In this document: piece after piece, positions 21,221 to 34,755 of the stretch
How the letters are laid out: each line of letters starts with the position of its first letter
Numbering within the stretch: the stretch's first letter is position 1
Source of the DNA: Phytophthora colocasiae
Taxonomy: Eukaryota > Oomycota > Peronosporomycetes > Peronosporales > Peronosporaceae
Length of the DNA stretch: 64,000 nt
Direction of reading: 5' to 3'
NCBI GenBank assembly: GCA_018806915.1
Contig: JAGKQI010000011.1
Span: forward strand, 62,001 to 126,000
Position numbers and translations under genes: made by a program
The notes under the pieces: generated by a model
Databases searched by the model: none
What the model was told of the DNA's origin: nothing
What the model saw: the letters and a program-made list of their open reading frames with translations, nothing else

Positions 21221-21238
21221 TCTCATTCTTCAATTTGA
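21221..21238 (+). promoter_or_regulatory. Oomycete Inr+FPR core promoter of ABCA1
   Basis: The sequence tctcattcttcaatttga fits the oomycete initiator YTCATTYY followed at once by the flanking promoter region with CAATTT. It lies 75-92 bases before the ATG at 21313. This makes the in-frame start at 21187 unlikely and supports 21313 as the real start. Confidence 0.8.
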
Positions 21239-24200
21239 CTCCCAGCGCACACTCTCCGACTGCAAACAACCGAAAACATTTCAACCAAACAGCAGTAATT
21301 GACTTTGCGCCGATGACTCTCCAGGAGAAACTCATGAAAAACTCCAGCGAGAACCTGGCACAGCGTCGCACCTCGTGGACGTTCATGCGGTCGCTGCTCT
21401 GGAAGAATTGGCTCATCAAGAACCGCCAGCCCATTGCCACTGCGTGTGAGATCCTCGCGCCAACTTTCATCATTCTGCTGCTTGGAGTGCTCAAACTACT
21501 TACAGAAACCGTGGATGTCCCACCTGGGTGGAGTGACGACGATGATAATACTGCCGGCACCAGCTACAACCTATCAGGCCAAGATATCGAGTGGGTGGAC
21601 ACTGATCTGCCCAAATTCGCACTGCACGAGTCCACTATGACTGGCCTCATGCTGAAGCTCGGACGTCAGTCGATCGACGATGGTCTGCGTCTGAATGAGT
21701 TGTCATCCTCCGATTTCGCAGTTTGCCAAATGGGGGTGATGGATGAAGGACTGGTGAGCACGGACACGTCGTCGCCCTACAGTGTGCCGACTGAATGTGG
21801 TGGGAAGGTCGTTCCGTACAAGATCGGTATCGCTCCAGACAACGCCTTCACTCGCAACTACTTTGCTGAGACCATGGAAATGTGGTACCCTCGTGTGGAT
21901 CTGCTGAACTCGACCAGCTCTTCGCTGTCCATCCCGTCGTTCAAGGACAGCATCCAGTTCTTCGACTCGAACGACGCGTTGACAGACTACGTCAAGAGTG
22001 ACAACTATGGAGACAATTTTGAGAACCCGAAGATCTACGGTGCGATCGTGTTCGACTCGATCCCGAGTGGAGACGATATTGGAACGTTCGCACCCATTGA
22101 GTACTCACTGCGTCTGAACGCGACCAAAGGCGAAAAAAGAAATTCCGTGGGTCGCGTCCCCACCACGGACAGATCTCTTGTGGACCTGGATTCCTTCCAG
22201 AAGAACATTGTGACGGACTATTACTCAGCGTACACCGTCATGGGTTTCATGACGCTGCAGACGCTCGTCACTCGCTTCGTAACCTGCATGCCCGAATGGA
22301 GTTCTTCCAACCAATCGACCACCGGGATTTGCCAGAGTCCTCAAACCACGGCCGCTGCCGTCACCCGAGCTCGACAGTACGTTGCTGAATTCCTTAAGCG
22401 AAGATGGGCTTGTCCAGGAAGCACTGAGCGCGCTTAGTCTATCTAATAGCACGGATTCTCAAGTGTGTTCGCTGCCCTGTCCACGGACACCAAGGAAGCC
22501 CTGCTGACCCCTCTACGCCAAGCTCCACAGCCGATGCTGGGCGCAACTGTCGCCCCCTTCCCAGTCGACAACTACACCAGCTCACCGTTCTACGAGAACG
22601 TCAATACGGTCTTCTCACTCACGTTCATCATGGCGTATCTCTTCACGGTCTCGCGTATTCTCGTCGTGCTCATTCAAGAAAAAGAGCTGCGTCAACGAGA
22701 ATTCATGAAGATTCTTGGTGTGACCGAGAAGACCATTGTCTTAACGTGGTACGTGACGTACGCAGTGATCATGTTTGTCGGTGCTGTAGTTCAAACGCTC
22801 GCGTGTCTGGCTGGGCTCTTCCCCAACAGTTCGCTGATCGTCACGTTTATCTTCTTCTTCCTGTTTGGCTTGAGCGTGGTGGCAATGGCATTCTTGATCA
22901 GTACCTTGTTCAGTAAGGCGCGTGTGGGTGCGTTCGTGGGTATGGTGGCTTTCTTCGCCATGTATGCAATTTCCCAAGGCTTTACAACTGGCACTACGGA
23001 AAGTGCTAAGCGTATGGGTTCCATTTTGTCTCCAGTTGCTCTTTGTCTTGGTGTCGCGGTGTTCGCAAATGCTGAAGAAACTGGTGAAGGCGTCCAAGTC
23101 TCGACTATGGACACTCTTAGCGATAACTACCGCATCACCACAGCGTTGATCATGTTTGTCGTTGACACAGTATTGTACACGGTTCTCGGTCTCTACTTCG
23201 AGAAGGTCATGCCGAAAGAATACGGTACCTCGTTGAAATGGTACTTCCCGGTGTCGCCATCATACTGGCGAAGCCGCAAGCAGTGCCAGGTGACTATCGA
23301 GACGTCGCCTGATGTCGACAGCATTGCCCTAGACTTTAACCAGAACTTTGAGACTGTCACTGCTGATCAGCGCGAACAGGAGCGCAACGGTGAGGCACTT
23401 ACGGTCAAGCGTCTACGCAAGGTTTTCCAGGTCCCCGGTGGAGAAAAGATCGCTGTTAAAGGTCTTGATGTCACGATGTACAAGGACCAGATCACTTGTC
23501 TGCTGGGCCACAATGGCGCCGGTAAGACCACGTTGATCTCCATGCTCACCGGTATGACTGCACCTTCCAGTGGTAACGCCACGTACAGGGGCATGTCGAT
23601 CAACGAGGACATGGATGAGATGCGCCAGTCGCTCGGTATCTGTTTCCAGCACGACGTTCTCTTCCCTGAGTTGACGGTCCAGGAGCACCTCCAGTTCTTC
23701 GGACAGATCAAGGGATACGCGAATGAAGAGCTGCAGGCTGTGGTGGACAAACAGATCCGTGAGGTTGGTTTGACGGAGAAGCGCAACTCGAAGCCCAATG
23801 ACTTGTCTGGTGGTATGAAGCGTAAGTTGTCAGTGGCCATTTCACTTCTGGGTGACAGCTCCCTGGTGTTCCTGGATGAACCGACTTCTGGTATGGACTC
23901 CGTACAGTCGACGCAGTACGTGGGAGATCCTGCTGAACAACCGTAACGATCGTGTGATGGTGTTGACGACGCATTTCATGGACGAAGCTGACATTCTTGG
24001 TGATCGTATTGCCATCATGGCTGAAGGAGAGATGCGGTGCTGTGGATCATCTCTTTTCCTGAAGAACCGCTTCGGTGCAGGCTACAACTTGACTCTGGTG
24101 AAGGACGACGCTAAGTGTGACGATGATGCCGTGGCTGCCTTCATCACTTCGTATGTTCAGTCCGCAAAGCTGTTGAGCAATGTCGGAAGTGAAATTGCGT

Positions 24201-26820
24201 TCCAGTTGCCTCTGCACAGCTCTCGTCCCGTTTCGCCACGATGTTCGCTGAGATGGATCGTCAGTTGAACTCCCTTGGACTCCTGTCGTACGGCGTCTCT
24301 GTTACGACTCTGGAGGAGGTGTTCATCAAGGTAGCAGAGCTGGGTGACGAGAACAACCAGCACACGCTTGGTAACGCTGTCCGAACGAATACATCGGAGT
24401 CTGGCGGGAACTACCAGGCTTGCGACGAGTTGGTGTTGACCGAACCCGTACTGTACACCCACCTGCGTGCACTGCTGCTGAAGCGTTTCCGGTACGCCAG
24501 ACGCGATAAGAAGGCTCTCATTTACGTTGCAGCTCTCCCCGTTCTGCTAATTGCTACCGGCCTAGGGATCTTGAAGTCTACCATGGCGATCAGCGATGAC
24601 CCATTGAAAACTTTAACGACCGACGCGTTCTCAGGCAGTGAGACCCCGACCCCGTACTTCTGCCAGGCTGGTGCTGGACTTGGTGACTGGTGCAACGACG
24701 TGATGGCTTCGTCGTACTTCACAGGTGCTACGTCCGAAGGAGTCTCGCTTCCCGAACCAGCGTTCGACACCAATTCACCCACTCTTTTCGGTGTGACCTA
24801 CACAGACCCAGCTATCAACGCAAGTGGAGCTACGGGTTACACTCTTGCACTGGGTCAACAGCTTTACGAACGTGGATATGGCAAGGGAGCCGACTTGGTG
24901 GAGGGCCAGTACGGCAGCTACTTGGTGTATGGCGACAGCAACCAGAACGTTTTCGGCTACAACGTCTTCGCCAACACAACGGCGTCGCACTCGTCCGCGA
25001 TCTTCAAGGCGTTAATGGATCAAGCCCTGTACCGCTTCTTCGCCAACAGTTCGGCAGCTTCGACGATTGACTTGAAGGTGAACAACTACCCGCTGCCCTA
25101 CACAGCAGCAGCAAAGTCGGTCTTCAGCTCCAACACTTCGTTTGTTGCTGCGCTGTTCATTTGTATCGCGTTCACCTTCCTTCCAGCCTCCATCGTGGTT
25201 TTCCTGGTGAAGGAGAAGCAAGTGGAGCACAACTCAAACATCAGCAGTTGGTCTCTGGTGTCTCGCTGCCTGCTTTCTGGCTGGCCAACTACATGTGGGA
25301 CTTCGCCATGTACATGTTCCCGTGCGTCAGTGCGCTGATTCTGATCAACGTGTTCAAGATTTCGGCACTGACAGGTCAAGACTGCGACAGCTGCACGTCC
25401 GCCACGTTCCCGGCGGTGATTCTTCTGTTCCTGCTTTTCGGTCTGGCGATCTGTCCGTTCACGTACTGCCTGTCGTTTCCTGTTCAAGGAGCACGCGTCG
25501 GCACAGACGTACACGATCGTGTTCAACTTTGTGATTGGAGTCATTCTCATGATCACGTCGTTCATTCTGGATATGGTCGATTCGACGTCGGATGTCAACT
25601 CGGTCCTGAAGTTCCTCTGGCGGTTCTCCCCACTGTTCGACCTTGGCAACGGGCTCATGAGCATGGTGACCAATGATGTTGACAGCGTCCAGTACAGCGA
25701 AGACGGCACCACCAGTCCCTTCAGTGGTGATGTTATGGGCTTCGAACTGCTCTATCTTGCGCTCATGGCCATCACTTTCTCGGGTTTGACCTTGTACATT
25801 GACTACTCCAAGACTTTCGCTCGAACCAAAGACGACGTTCACGATCACGCTGAAGAGAGTCTCGAGGTGGATGAGGACGTGCAAAACGAGGCCGACCGTG
25901 TTGCCCGAGGTGAGGCTGACGGCGATGCCGTGAAACTGGTGGGGCTTCGTAAAGTCTACCCGGGCGGCAAGATTGCAGTGCGCAACCTCTCCTTTGGCTT
26001 GAAACGTGGTGAGTGCTTTGGCTTCCTCGGTATCAATGGTGCTGGTAAGACGACGACCATGAAGATGCTGACAGGCGACGTCCCACCGAGCCACGGTACT
26101 GCTACGCTTGGAGGTTTCGACATCCTGTCGCAGCAGATTGAGGTGCGCCGTCAGATCGGATACTGCCCGCAGTTCGATGCCCTGTTCGATTTGCTCACTG
26201 TGCGTGAGCACCTGGAACTCTTCGGTGCTATCAAGGGTATCCTGACGGATTCTTTGGAACGCGTGGTCATGGACAAGATCCAGCAGTTGAATCTCGCTGA
26301 TTTCGGAGCACAAGTTGGCTGGCAGTCTCAGTGGTGGCAACAAACGCAAGTTGTCGGTGGCTATTGCTATGATCGGCAACCCGGCCATCATCTTCCTGGA
26401 TGAACCGTCCACCGGTATGGACCCTGTGTCTCGTCGATTCATGTGGGATGTCATCGCTGATATCTCCACGCGTGGTAAGGAGTCGACAATTGTCTTGACC
26501 ACACACAGTATGGAGGAGTGTGAAGCGCTGTGTTCGCGTGTCGGTATCATGGTCGGCGGTCGTCTCCGTTGTCTGGGAAGTGTGCAGCACCTCAAGTCTC
26601 GCTTTGGTGACGGTCTGGTGCTCGATGTCAAGCTGGACATGCCTAGTGCTGACGAGCTGGAGTATTTGGTTCAACACATCTTTGGCAAACGTCAGTGAGT
26701 TCGTGACTCCTGTTGAATTGGAAGACAAGTGTCGTGCATTCGGCAACGCTCAACTGGCTGAACGTGTGACATCGTCCCACCCGACCGGCTACAGTCTTGC
26801 AGCCGCCATGGAACGCGACG

Positions 26821-28035
26821 TTTTTAGCGGTCAACGCCGAAAGCGCTCAGGGCGAGCTCTGCATCAGCCCCGCATACCGGGCGTGTACCCGGCGGCTCCG
26901 GCTGCCGTCCTCGCGATCTATACTTTGACTGTATAAGCTTCCTAGTGTTTCCATGCAGTAGATCACAGTCCGGCTATCTGGTTATGCATTTGGTAGAGCT
27001 GCTCAGCAGGTCCACATGGTCGGAGTCTCTGGGTCTCCTTCCTGTCTCTTCAGTTCCTCATCTTGCCGGGTAGCTACAGCACGATGCGGTCCATTCAGAT
27101 CCAGTAGCTGGATCCTCAGTTACTGACTAATCCGTAGATTTCGTCATCCAATGTGCAGGATAGTCCTCCGCGTACTCTCAGGCTCATCACTTTCGCTCCT
27201 TCACGAATTTCCACAAACGTTGCAGCACTTTTCTTTCTCGTTCCTTGATCGGCAGGGGTCTGTCGTTGTCTTGGGCACGTGCTCATCTCTTCCTTCGATT
27301 CCATCTTGAGGTGTTAAAATTAGTCTTTCATTGTCGACACGTCACCTTGGGGCTACGGGCTTCTTGTCGTGTTCTTGTCCGTGCGTCGATGTGTCTTGTC
27401 TTCTCCTATCGCCTAGACAGTCGAGTATTGTAGCGGGAAGACTGTCTGTCGGGTACCTTGCACGCATCCTTCACCTTCGGCTGGGTCGGAGTCCGTGACG
27501 TTTGTTATCTTCTTCACGTCGGTAGATGGTCGGGGTAAATTCCATATGCCGGGTTCTCATACACGTGTGTGCCATCGCAATTTGGTTTTGTAGTGGGGTC
27601 TAGGTAGCGAGCGCTGCGGCGGTCCGCTCGGGCTTCCTATGTTTGTTACTTCTGTCGAAGTTCATGTTGTTCATGTCACGTGCCTGTGCACGACTGTGAC
27701 GGCACTTCCGGAAAGACTGTTTGCTTTCCGATGATCCACCTTGTGGTAGGTGCTCTCTTCGTCTTCTCATCTTCACCTTCTTCTCATATTTGTACCTACA
27801 ATCCGGTACACTCGTCGCCCGTTGGGAACCGTCGCTAAGCCTTCTTGGTCGAATCATGCTGTTAGCTTCGCGCTGTCACTGCATCAGGCTCGTTCTTTGT
27901 TCCTGATGTGCTGCACGGGCCGGCCTTGTAAAATGTTGCTGTACTGGTGCTTGTTTTCTTGCTGCGACTCATGCTGCACGACACCCGCGTAGCTACGCGG
28001 GTGGCCGAGGGGCCCGCCAAGTTCCCCCCCTCGGG
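26821..28035. mobile_element. Unclassified 1,215-bp insertion in ABCA1
   Basis: The coding sequence breaks after ggaacgcgacg (26810-26820) and resumes with an exact second copy of the same 11 bases (28035-28045) leading into [16 protein letters not shown]2 shows the uninterrupted sequence. The duplication is a target-site duplication. The insert has no convincing ORF. Its right end carries two hairpins, and its left end has a smaller one (ccgggcgtgtacccgg, near 26877-26892). I see no terminal inverted repeats, TG..CA ends or poly(A). It is a non-autonomous element of unknown class. Confidence 0.8.
27982..28003. repeat. Perfect 22-bp palindrome near the 3' end of the insertion
   Basis: cacccgcgtag is followed directly by its reverse complement. 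A second hairpin, ccgagggg..cccctcgg (28005-28034, 14-base loop), comes 1 base later and abuts the insertion boundary. The pair looks like a structured element terminus. Confidence 0.9.
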
Positions 28036-28374
28036 GAACGCGACGGATTCATCCGCGCCGAAGCTTTCTGCTCCTGGTGCGTGGAGGAGACGCGCTTCGA
28101 CGACTTGAACGACTACCTGGAGCGGTCTTTCGGTGCTGGACGAGTGCAGGTGATGGAACGCCAGAACGACTTCGCTCGCTTCAAGGTGCTGAGTCCCAAC
28201 AACCAGGTGAAGCTGTCCAAGATGTTCGCGCTGGTGGAGGACGTCAAGACCAAGATGCACATTCGCGAGTACAGCGTTTCGCAGACGACGCTGGAGCAGA
28301 TCTTCAACTCGTTCGCCAGTCAGCAGGAGGAGGAGCAGGGAGCCGTTCGTGGAGTCTTTCAAGAAAAGAAGTAA

Positions 28375-29470
28375 ACCCTTGCATCAGTAAAAATACAAAA
28401 CTTTCCACAAGTTTAAACCAACTATGTTCGTTCTAGCTACCGTACCTTGCTGTTGTCGACAGAGTTATTGATCACTGTGATCGAGGCACTTAGTACTTTG
28501 AAGTGTACTTGTAGTGTATACCCACCGTACTCAAACCACTTCAAGAGCAATTCGAAGTATCATAAACGTGCCTTTGACTTGACATTTTAAACTGTGTCCC
28601 GCAAAATTGTGGGGCACTTCCAACAACACGAACACGGCAATGACCAGCTTCTTCGAGCGGGGAACAACAACATTTCTGGCGTCAAAGTTCGAAACTTGTG
28701 CGTCGATATGCTTCCTGAACTGTTTTTCATCACACTCATAGACATACTGCGTAGGCGGTATTCGCCGGAAGTGTAGCTTTGCTTAAACGGAATGATGGTT
28801 GCTACGGAATTTGCGCTGGAGTCAGCCCATTTCTTTGAACCTCATTACATGTACTTAGTGTAACATCCGTACTGTTCAAGCGGTTGGTAGAATTATCAGT
28901 TTTCGTTGTCTTGAAAAGCACGAAAACAAATTCTTGTTTTTAAAAGAAATACTGCCTGAGAGAATTTGGCCCTAGACTTGTATCTCCTTCGCTTGTGCAG
29001 CCTGAAAGCACTTAACCGAGGTGCTAATAGCGTACGTGCCGTTTAATGAACTCTGGCCAAGAGAAGAGAGGAACGTAGAGAATGAGAGATAACCCGACGA
29101 ATGCGGATATTATGCGCGATAACATACTATATGGTGTGCTTGTGAAGAATTGATTCCAGCACTGACCGATGCTTTCCCCAATAGCCTATTGCCAATAGGA
29201 CATTAGCATTCTACATGTACTAGAATATCAATTAGATGCACATCATCACTCATGACTCCTGTCAGAGCATGGTGGTGTTGAACAGCCCTGTCATCCGGAC
29301 AAGTGTGTCTCCCAACGTCACAGATTACCACTTGATTGTGTTCACGCGGATTACCCGATAAAAATCCACATCACCTCAAACCCTCTTTTATGTCCATCCA
29401 TACTCAAACGCAGTCAACGCCAATGATAATCATTTCGTGCACAGTGATTGCCATTGTCGACTGGCACTAT
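28375..29470. other. Intergenic region between ABCA1 and ABCA2
   Basis: About 1.1 kb contains no convincing gene. One 60-codon frame at 28594-28776 has no recognisable features. No strong repeat is seen. The last 100 bases lead into the ABCA2 core promoter. Confidence 0.5.
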
Positions 29471-29488
29471 ACTCATTCCGCAATTTGA
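29471..29488 (+). promoter_or_regulatory. Oomycete Inr+FPR core promoter of ABCA2
   Basis: actcattccgcaatttga matches the Inr (CTCATTCC) plus the FPR (CAATTT), in the same spacing as upstream of ABCA1 and about 100 bases before the ATG at 29572. Its conservation between the two paralogs supports its function. Confidence 0.85.
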
Positions 29489-32400
29489 CATCTGCACCAC
29501 CACACTGAAGCAGCCACACACCAACCATTTCGACTGTTCCCGACGTTAACGCAGTCAAATCGCATTGCGATATGGCACCAGACAAAGGTAAAGCCAATGT
29601 GGCTAAACTCTCCGAACGCCGTACGGCTTGGACGTTCATCCGCGCTTTGCTATGGAAGAACTGGCTGATCAAGCGTCGTCACCCAGTAGCCACCGCCTGT
29701 GAGGTTATGGTGCCTATCCTGTTCATCATCTTACTGGGAATTCTCAAGAGCACAACAACAACCGTCGCAGTCCCGTCCGGTTGGAGTGACACCTCGTCGT
29801 CCACGGGTGACGCAGCACTTGGAACCAGCTACAACCTCTTCCAACCAACAGGCCAAACCATCGAGTGGGTAAGTGCCGACCTACCTAAGTTCGCCCTACA
29901 TGAATCCTCCATGACCGGGCTACTGCTGAAGCTCGGAGTGCAGTCGGTGGACGACGCCATTCGTCTCGAGGAGTTGTCAACAGCTGACCAGGCGACGTGT
30001 GCGACGGGAGTCATTGTCAATGGACTAATGGAGACAGACACGTCATCTCCTTACCGTGTTCCGACCGAATGTGCGAACAAAGTTTCCCCGTACAAGATCG
30101 CTATTGCTCCAGACAACGCCTTCACTCGCGACTACTTCGCTTCTGTGATGGAAATGTGGTACCCCGTGTGGATCTGATGAACTCGAGCGAGTCGCTGACA
30201 GTCCCGTCGTTCAGCCAGAGCGTCATGTTCTTCGATACGAACGACGCTTTGACGGAATACGTGAAGAGTGACGACTACGGCAAAGGAATCGAGAACCCGC
30301 GTATCTACGCTGGCATCGTCTTCGACTCGGTACCGCTTGGAGACAAGATTGATCATTTGAATCCATTGAGTACTCGTTGCGACTCAATTCAACTGATGGT
30401 GACTCAGTCGGTCGGGTCCCAGGAACAAGCAGCTCAGTGCTGGACACGGACCCGTTCCAGACGGACATCAATGTCGATTACTACTCGCGCTACACAGTGA
30501 CGGGCTTCATGACGCTACAGACGCTTGTCACTCGCTTTGTGTCGTGTATGCCGGAGTGGAACTCAGCCAACCAGTCGACTAGTGGAGTGTGTCAACAATC
30601 GCAGACCACCGCTCTCGCGTCGTCCATCCTGGACAACATTCTGCTGGACACGTTGAACGACGACGCTTTCATCCAGGAAGTCCTCAACACAGGCTTCGTG
30701 TCTGGAGAGAAATCCTTTTCCAGTATTTTGAGCAACATGGCGGACGATACGAAAGAGCTACTGCTCACACCACTGCGGCAAGCTCCTCAACCGTTCATGG
30801 GTGCTACTGTGGCCCCGTTCCCCGTCAACAGCTTTGACAGTTCATCGTTTTACGATACCATCTCGAACGTGTTCCCCGTCATCTTCGCGCTGTCGTACCT
30901 GTTCACGATATCCCGTATCCTGGTCGTGTTTATCCAAGAGAAGGAGCTCCGGTTGCGTGAATTCATGAAGATCCTCGGCGTCACCGAGAAGACCATTATT
31001 ATCACATGGTACATGACGTACACTGCCATTCTCTTTGTCGGAGCGGTGGTGCAAGCAGTGGCGGGTCTCGCCGGCCTCTTCCCAAAGACATCGGTGATCC
31101 TAACGTTCTTCTTCTTCTGGCTCTTCGGCATGAGCGTCCTCGCTCTTGCGTACTTGATCAGTACCATCTTCAACAGGGCTCGCGTCGGGTCTTTCGTAGG
31201 CATGATCGTCTTCTTTTTCATGCACTCAATGTCCCAAGGGTTCACTACCGACGGCCGAGGGTGCCAAGACAATCGGATGTCTTTGTCTCCGGTGGGTCTC
31301 TCGCTCGGTGTTCAGGTTCTGGCTGACGCAGAAACGACCGGTGCCGGCGTGACGTTTGCGAATGTGAGCGCTCTGAGCAACAACTTCCGCTTCAGTACAG
31401 CGCTGTGGATGTTCGCGTTCGACACAGTGCTGTACACACTCATTGGCCTGTACCTCGACAAGATCATGCCGAAGGAATACGGCACGACGCTCAGGTGGTA
31501 CTTCCCGGTGTCGCCGTCGTACTGGAGAAGCCGCCGTCAACGCGCGGTCACCGTTCAAACGCAAGACGCGTTGCTGGACAACGTTACGTTGGATGTTAAC
31601 CCGAATATCGAGCGAGTAAACGCTGAACTTCGAGAACAGGAACGTCAAGGCGAAGCACTCACGGTGCAACGACTTCGCAAGGTTTTCAACATTCCCGGTG
31701 GAGAAAAGGTGGCTGTCCAGGGGCTCAACCTTACCATGTACAAGGACCAGATTACTTGTCTACTAGGCCACAATGGCGCCGGCAAGACCACGTTGATCTC
31801 AATGCTCACAGGAATGACCGCACCTTCCAGCGGTAACGCGACTTACAGAGGTATGTCTGTGAACGAGGACATGGATGATCTACGGCAGTCGCTCGGCATC
31901 TGTTTCCAGCATGACGTGTTGTTCCCGGATCTCTCAGTCGAGGAACACTTGCTATTCTTCGGACAGATCAAGGGTACGCGGACCAAGAACTGTTTTCCGT
32001 GGCGGATAAGCAGATCCGTGAGGTTGGTTTGACGGAGAAGCGCAACTCAAACCCAACGATTTGTCTGGTGGTATGAAGCGCAAGTTATCAGTGGCTGTTT
32101 CTCTCTTGGGTGATAGCTCACTGGTGTTCCTAGATGAGCCGACTTCCGGTATGGACCCGTACATACGTGGGAGATCCTGCTGAACAACCGTAATGACCGT
32201 GTGATGGTGTTGACGACTCACTTCATGGACGAAGCTGACATCCTTGGTGACCGTATTGCCATCATGGCTGAAGGGGAACTGCGATGTTGTGGATCATCTC
32301 TCTTCCTGAAGAACCGCTTCGGTGCAGGCTATAACTTGACTTTGGTGAAAGACGATGGAAAATGCGACGACAAGGCTGTTTCGGCCTTCATCACTTCGTA

Positions 32401-34755
32401 CGTGCCATCAGCACAGCTGTTGAGCAATGTCGGAAGTGAGATCGCGTTCCAGTTGCCTCTACACAGCTCATCCAGCTTCGCCACAATGTTCACAGACATG
32501 GACCGTCAGTTGAAATCGCTTGGTCTGTTGTCGTATGGAGTGTCAGTGACTACGTTGGAGGAGGTGTTCATCAAGGTGGCTGAACTGGGTGACGAGAACC
32601 ACCAGCACACTTTAGGTAACAATGTGCGGACTAATAACTCTGAATCCAGCGACTATCAGCCGTGCGACGAGATCATCACGTCCACGCCGATGTTTAGCAC
32701 GCACACACCTGCGCGCTCTGCTGCTCAAGCGCTTCCGGTACGCCCGACGTGACAAGAAAACCATCATCTACAGCGCGTTACTACCGGTCTTGCTTATTGC
32801 TGCTGGCTTGGGAATCCTCAAGGGCAGTGCAATTGCATCGGACAACCCAACTATGGCGCTGACGACTGATGCGTACGCAGGTAATGAAACCCCGACGCCG
32901 TACTTCTGTCAGACTGGTTCGGATGCTGGAGAATGGTGCGGTGAGGTGATGAAATCGACCTATTTCTCTGGAGCGAATGCCCAGGTGCTCTCGATTTCGA
33001 CGCCGGCGTACGACTCTGATTCCCCCACGGTATTTGACACAACATATACGGACCCGGCCATCAACGCCAGCGGGTACACGGGCTACAGCGTTTCAATGGG
33101 CCAGCAGCTTTACAACCGCGGATATGGACATGACGCCGACCTTGTTGAAGGGCAGTACGGCGCTTTCTTGGTATATGGTGATAGTGAGCAGAACCTGTTC
33201 GGCTACAACGTCTTCACCAACACGACTGCACCTCATTCATCGGCGATCTTCAAGGCGCTAATGGACCAGGCAGCATATCGCTTCTTCTCCAACAGCTCAG
33301 AGGCCTCGATCATGAAACTTGAAGGTCAATAACTACCCGCTTCCAGTGACTGCCGCCACGAAAGCTTCTCTGGATCGGCAGTTGCGTTTGTGGCGTGCAT
33401 GTTCATCTGCATCGCGTTCACATTCCTGCCGGCTTCTATGGTTGTGTTCTTGGTTAAGGAGAAGCAAGCGGAGCACAACTCGAAACACCAGCAGCTCGTC
33501 TCCGGTGTGTCGTTGCCAGCCTTCTGGGTGTCCAACTACTATTTGGGATCTGGTTATGTACATCGTTCCGTGTGTGTGCGCGCTTGCCTTGATCTACGGC
33601 TTCAACGTGTCATCCATGACCGGTCAGGACTGCAATAGCTGTACATCCGCGACGTTCCCGGCCGTGATCCTGCTCTTCATCCTGTTTGGTTTCGCTATCT
33701 GCCCGTTTACCTACTGCTTGTCGTTCCTGTTCAAGGAGCATGCAGCTGCGCAGACGTACACGATCATGCTTAACTTCGTCATCGGTGTTGTGCTAATGAT
33801 CGTCTCGTTCATTATGAGCGTGATCGGCCTCCACTTCGGATGTTGATTCGGTGCTGGTTTTCATCTGGAGACTTTCCACTGTTCAATCTCGGTATGGGGT
33901 TGTTACAGCTGGTCCTCAACGACATCACCTTACATCCGCTTCACCAAGGACGAGAAGATAAGCCCATTCAGCGGCGACATCATGGGCTTCGAACTGGCGT
34001 ATTCCTGGTGACCCGCTATCGTGTACATGGCGATCGCAGTGTATCTCGACTACCGGAAAACATTCCTGAAGGTGACGAAAGAAGTAGAGAGCGTCGACGA
34101 TCAAGAGCTTGAGATCGACGAAGACGTGAAGAAAGAAGCCGATCGTGTTACCAGTGGTGGAGCTGATGGAGAAGCCGTGAAACTTGTGGGGCTTCGTAAA
34201 GTCTACTCTGGCGGCAAGATCGCAGTTCGCGATCTCCTTCGGTTTGAAACGTGGTGAGTGCTTCGGCTTCCTCGGTATCAATGGTGCTGGTAAGACGACG
34301 ACCATGAAAATGCTGACAGGCGACGTCCCACCGAGCAGCGGCACGGCCACGCTAGAGGCTACAACACATCCTATCACAGCAGATCGAGGTGCGACGTCAG
34401 ATCGGATACTGCCCGCAATTCGACGCTCTCTTTGACCTGCTCACTGTGCGTGAGCACCTGGAACTCTTCGGTGCTATCAAGGGTGTCCCGCAGTCATCGC
34501 TGGACCGAGTTGTCATGGAAAAGATCCAGCAGCTCAACCTCGCTGATTTCGAGCACAAGTTGGCTGGCAGTCTCAGTGGTGGTAACAAGCGCAAGCTTTC
34601 GGTGGCTATTGCTATGATCGGCAACCCAGCCATCATCTTCCTGGATGAGCCTTCCACTGGTATGGATCCCGTGTCTCGTCGATTCATGTGGGACGTCATC
34701 GCTGATATCTCCACGCGTGGCAAGGAGTCGACAATTGTCTTGACCACACATAGTA

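Larger units (their letters stand above)
21313..28374 (+). pseudogene. ABCA-type full-size ABC transporter 1 (disrupted)
   Basis: The layout is TMD1-NBD1-TMD2-NBD2. After a first helix near residues 40-62 and a large extracytoplasmic loop come six TM helices. NBD1 has Walker A GHNGAGKTT, signature [10 protein letters not shown] and Walker B VFLDEP. A second loop and TM set follow, then NBD2 with [19 protein letters not shown] and IIFLDEP. This is the ABCA subfamily, usually membrane lipid or amphiphile exporters; the substrate is unknown. Frame breaks are seen near 22357, 22463, 23899, 24220, 25237, 25480, 26306 and 26687. A 1,215-bp insertion at 26821-28035 separates the last 113 or so codons. 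The lesions do not coincide with those of ABCA2. Without the insertion the gene would encode about 1,950 residues. Confidence 0.95.

Noticed and set aside
25459..26640. Minus-strand 393-codon open frame
   Set aside because: It is the antisense shadow of ABCA1 NBD2. The plus strand encodes Walker A, signature and Walker B there.
27600..27992. Overlapping 60-85-codon frames inside the ABCA1 insertion
   Set aside because: They are short, low-complexity and overlap on both strands. No transposase or reverse-transcriptase motif is visible.
21313..28374. Frame breaks in ABCA1 as introns or programmed frameshifts
   Set aside because: Most are single-base, do not carry splice signals, and are not at the positions of those in ABCA2.
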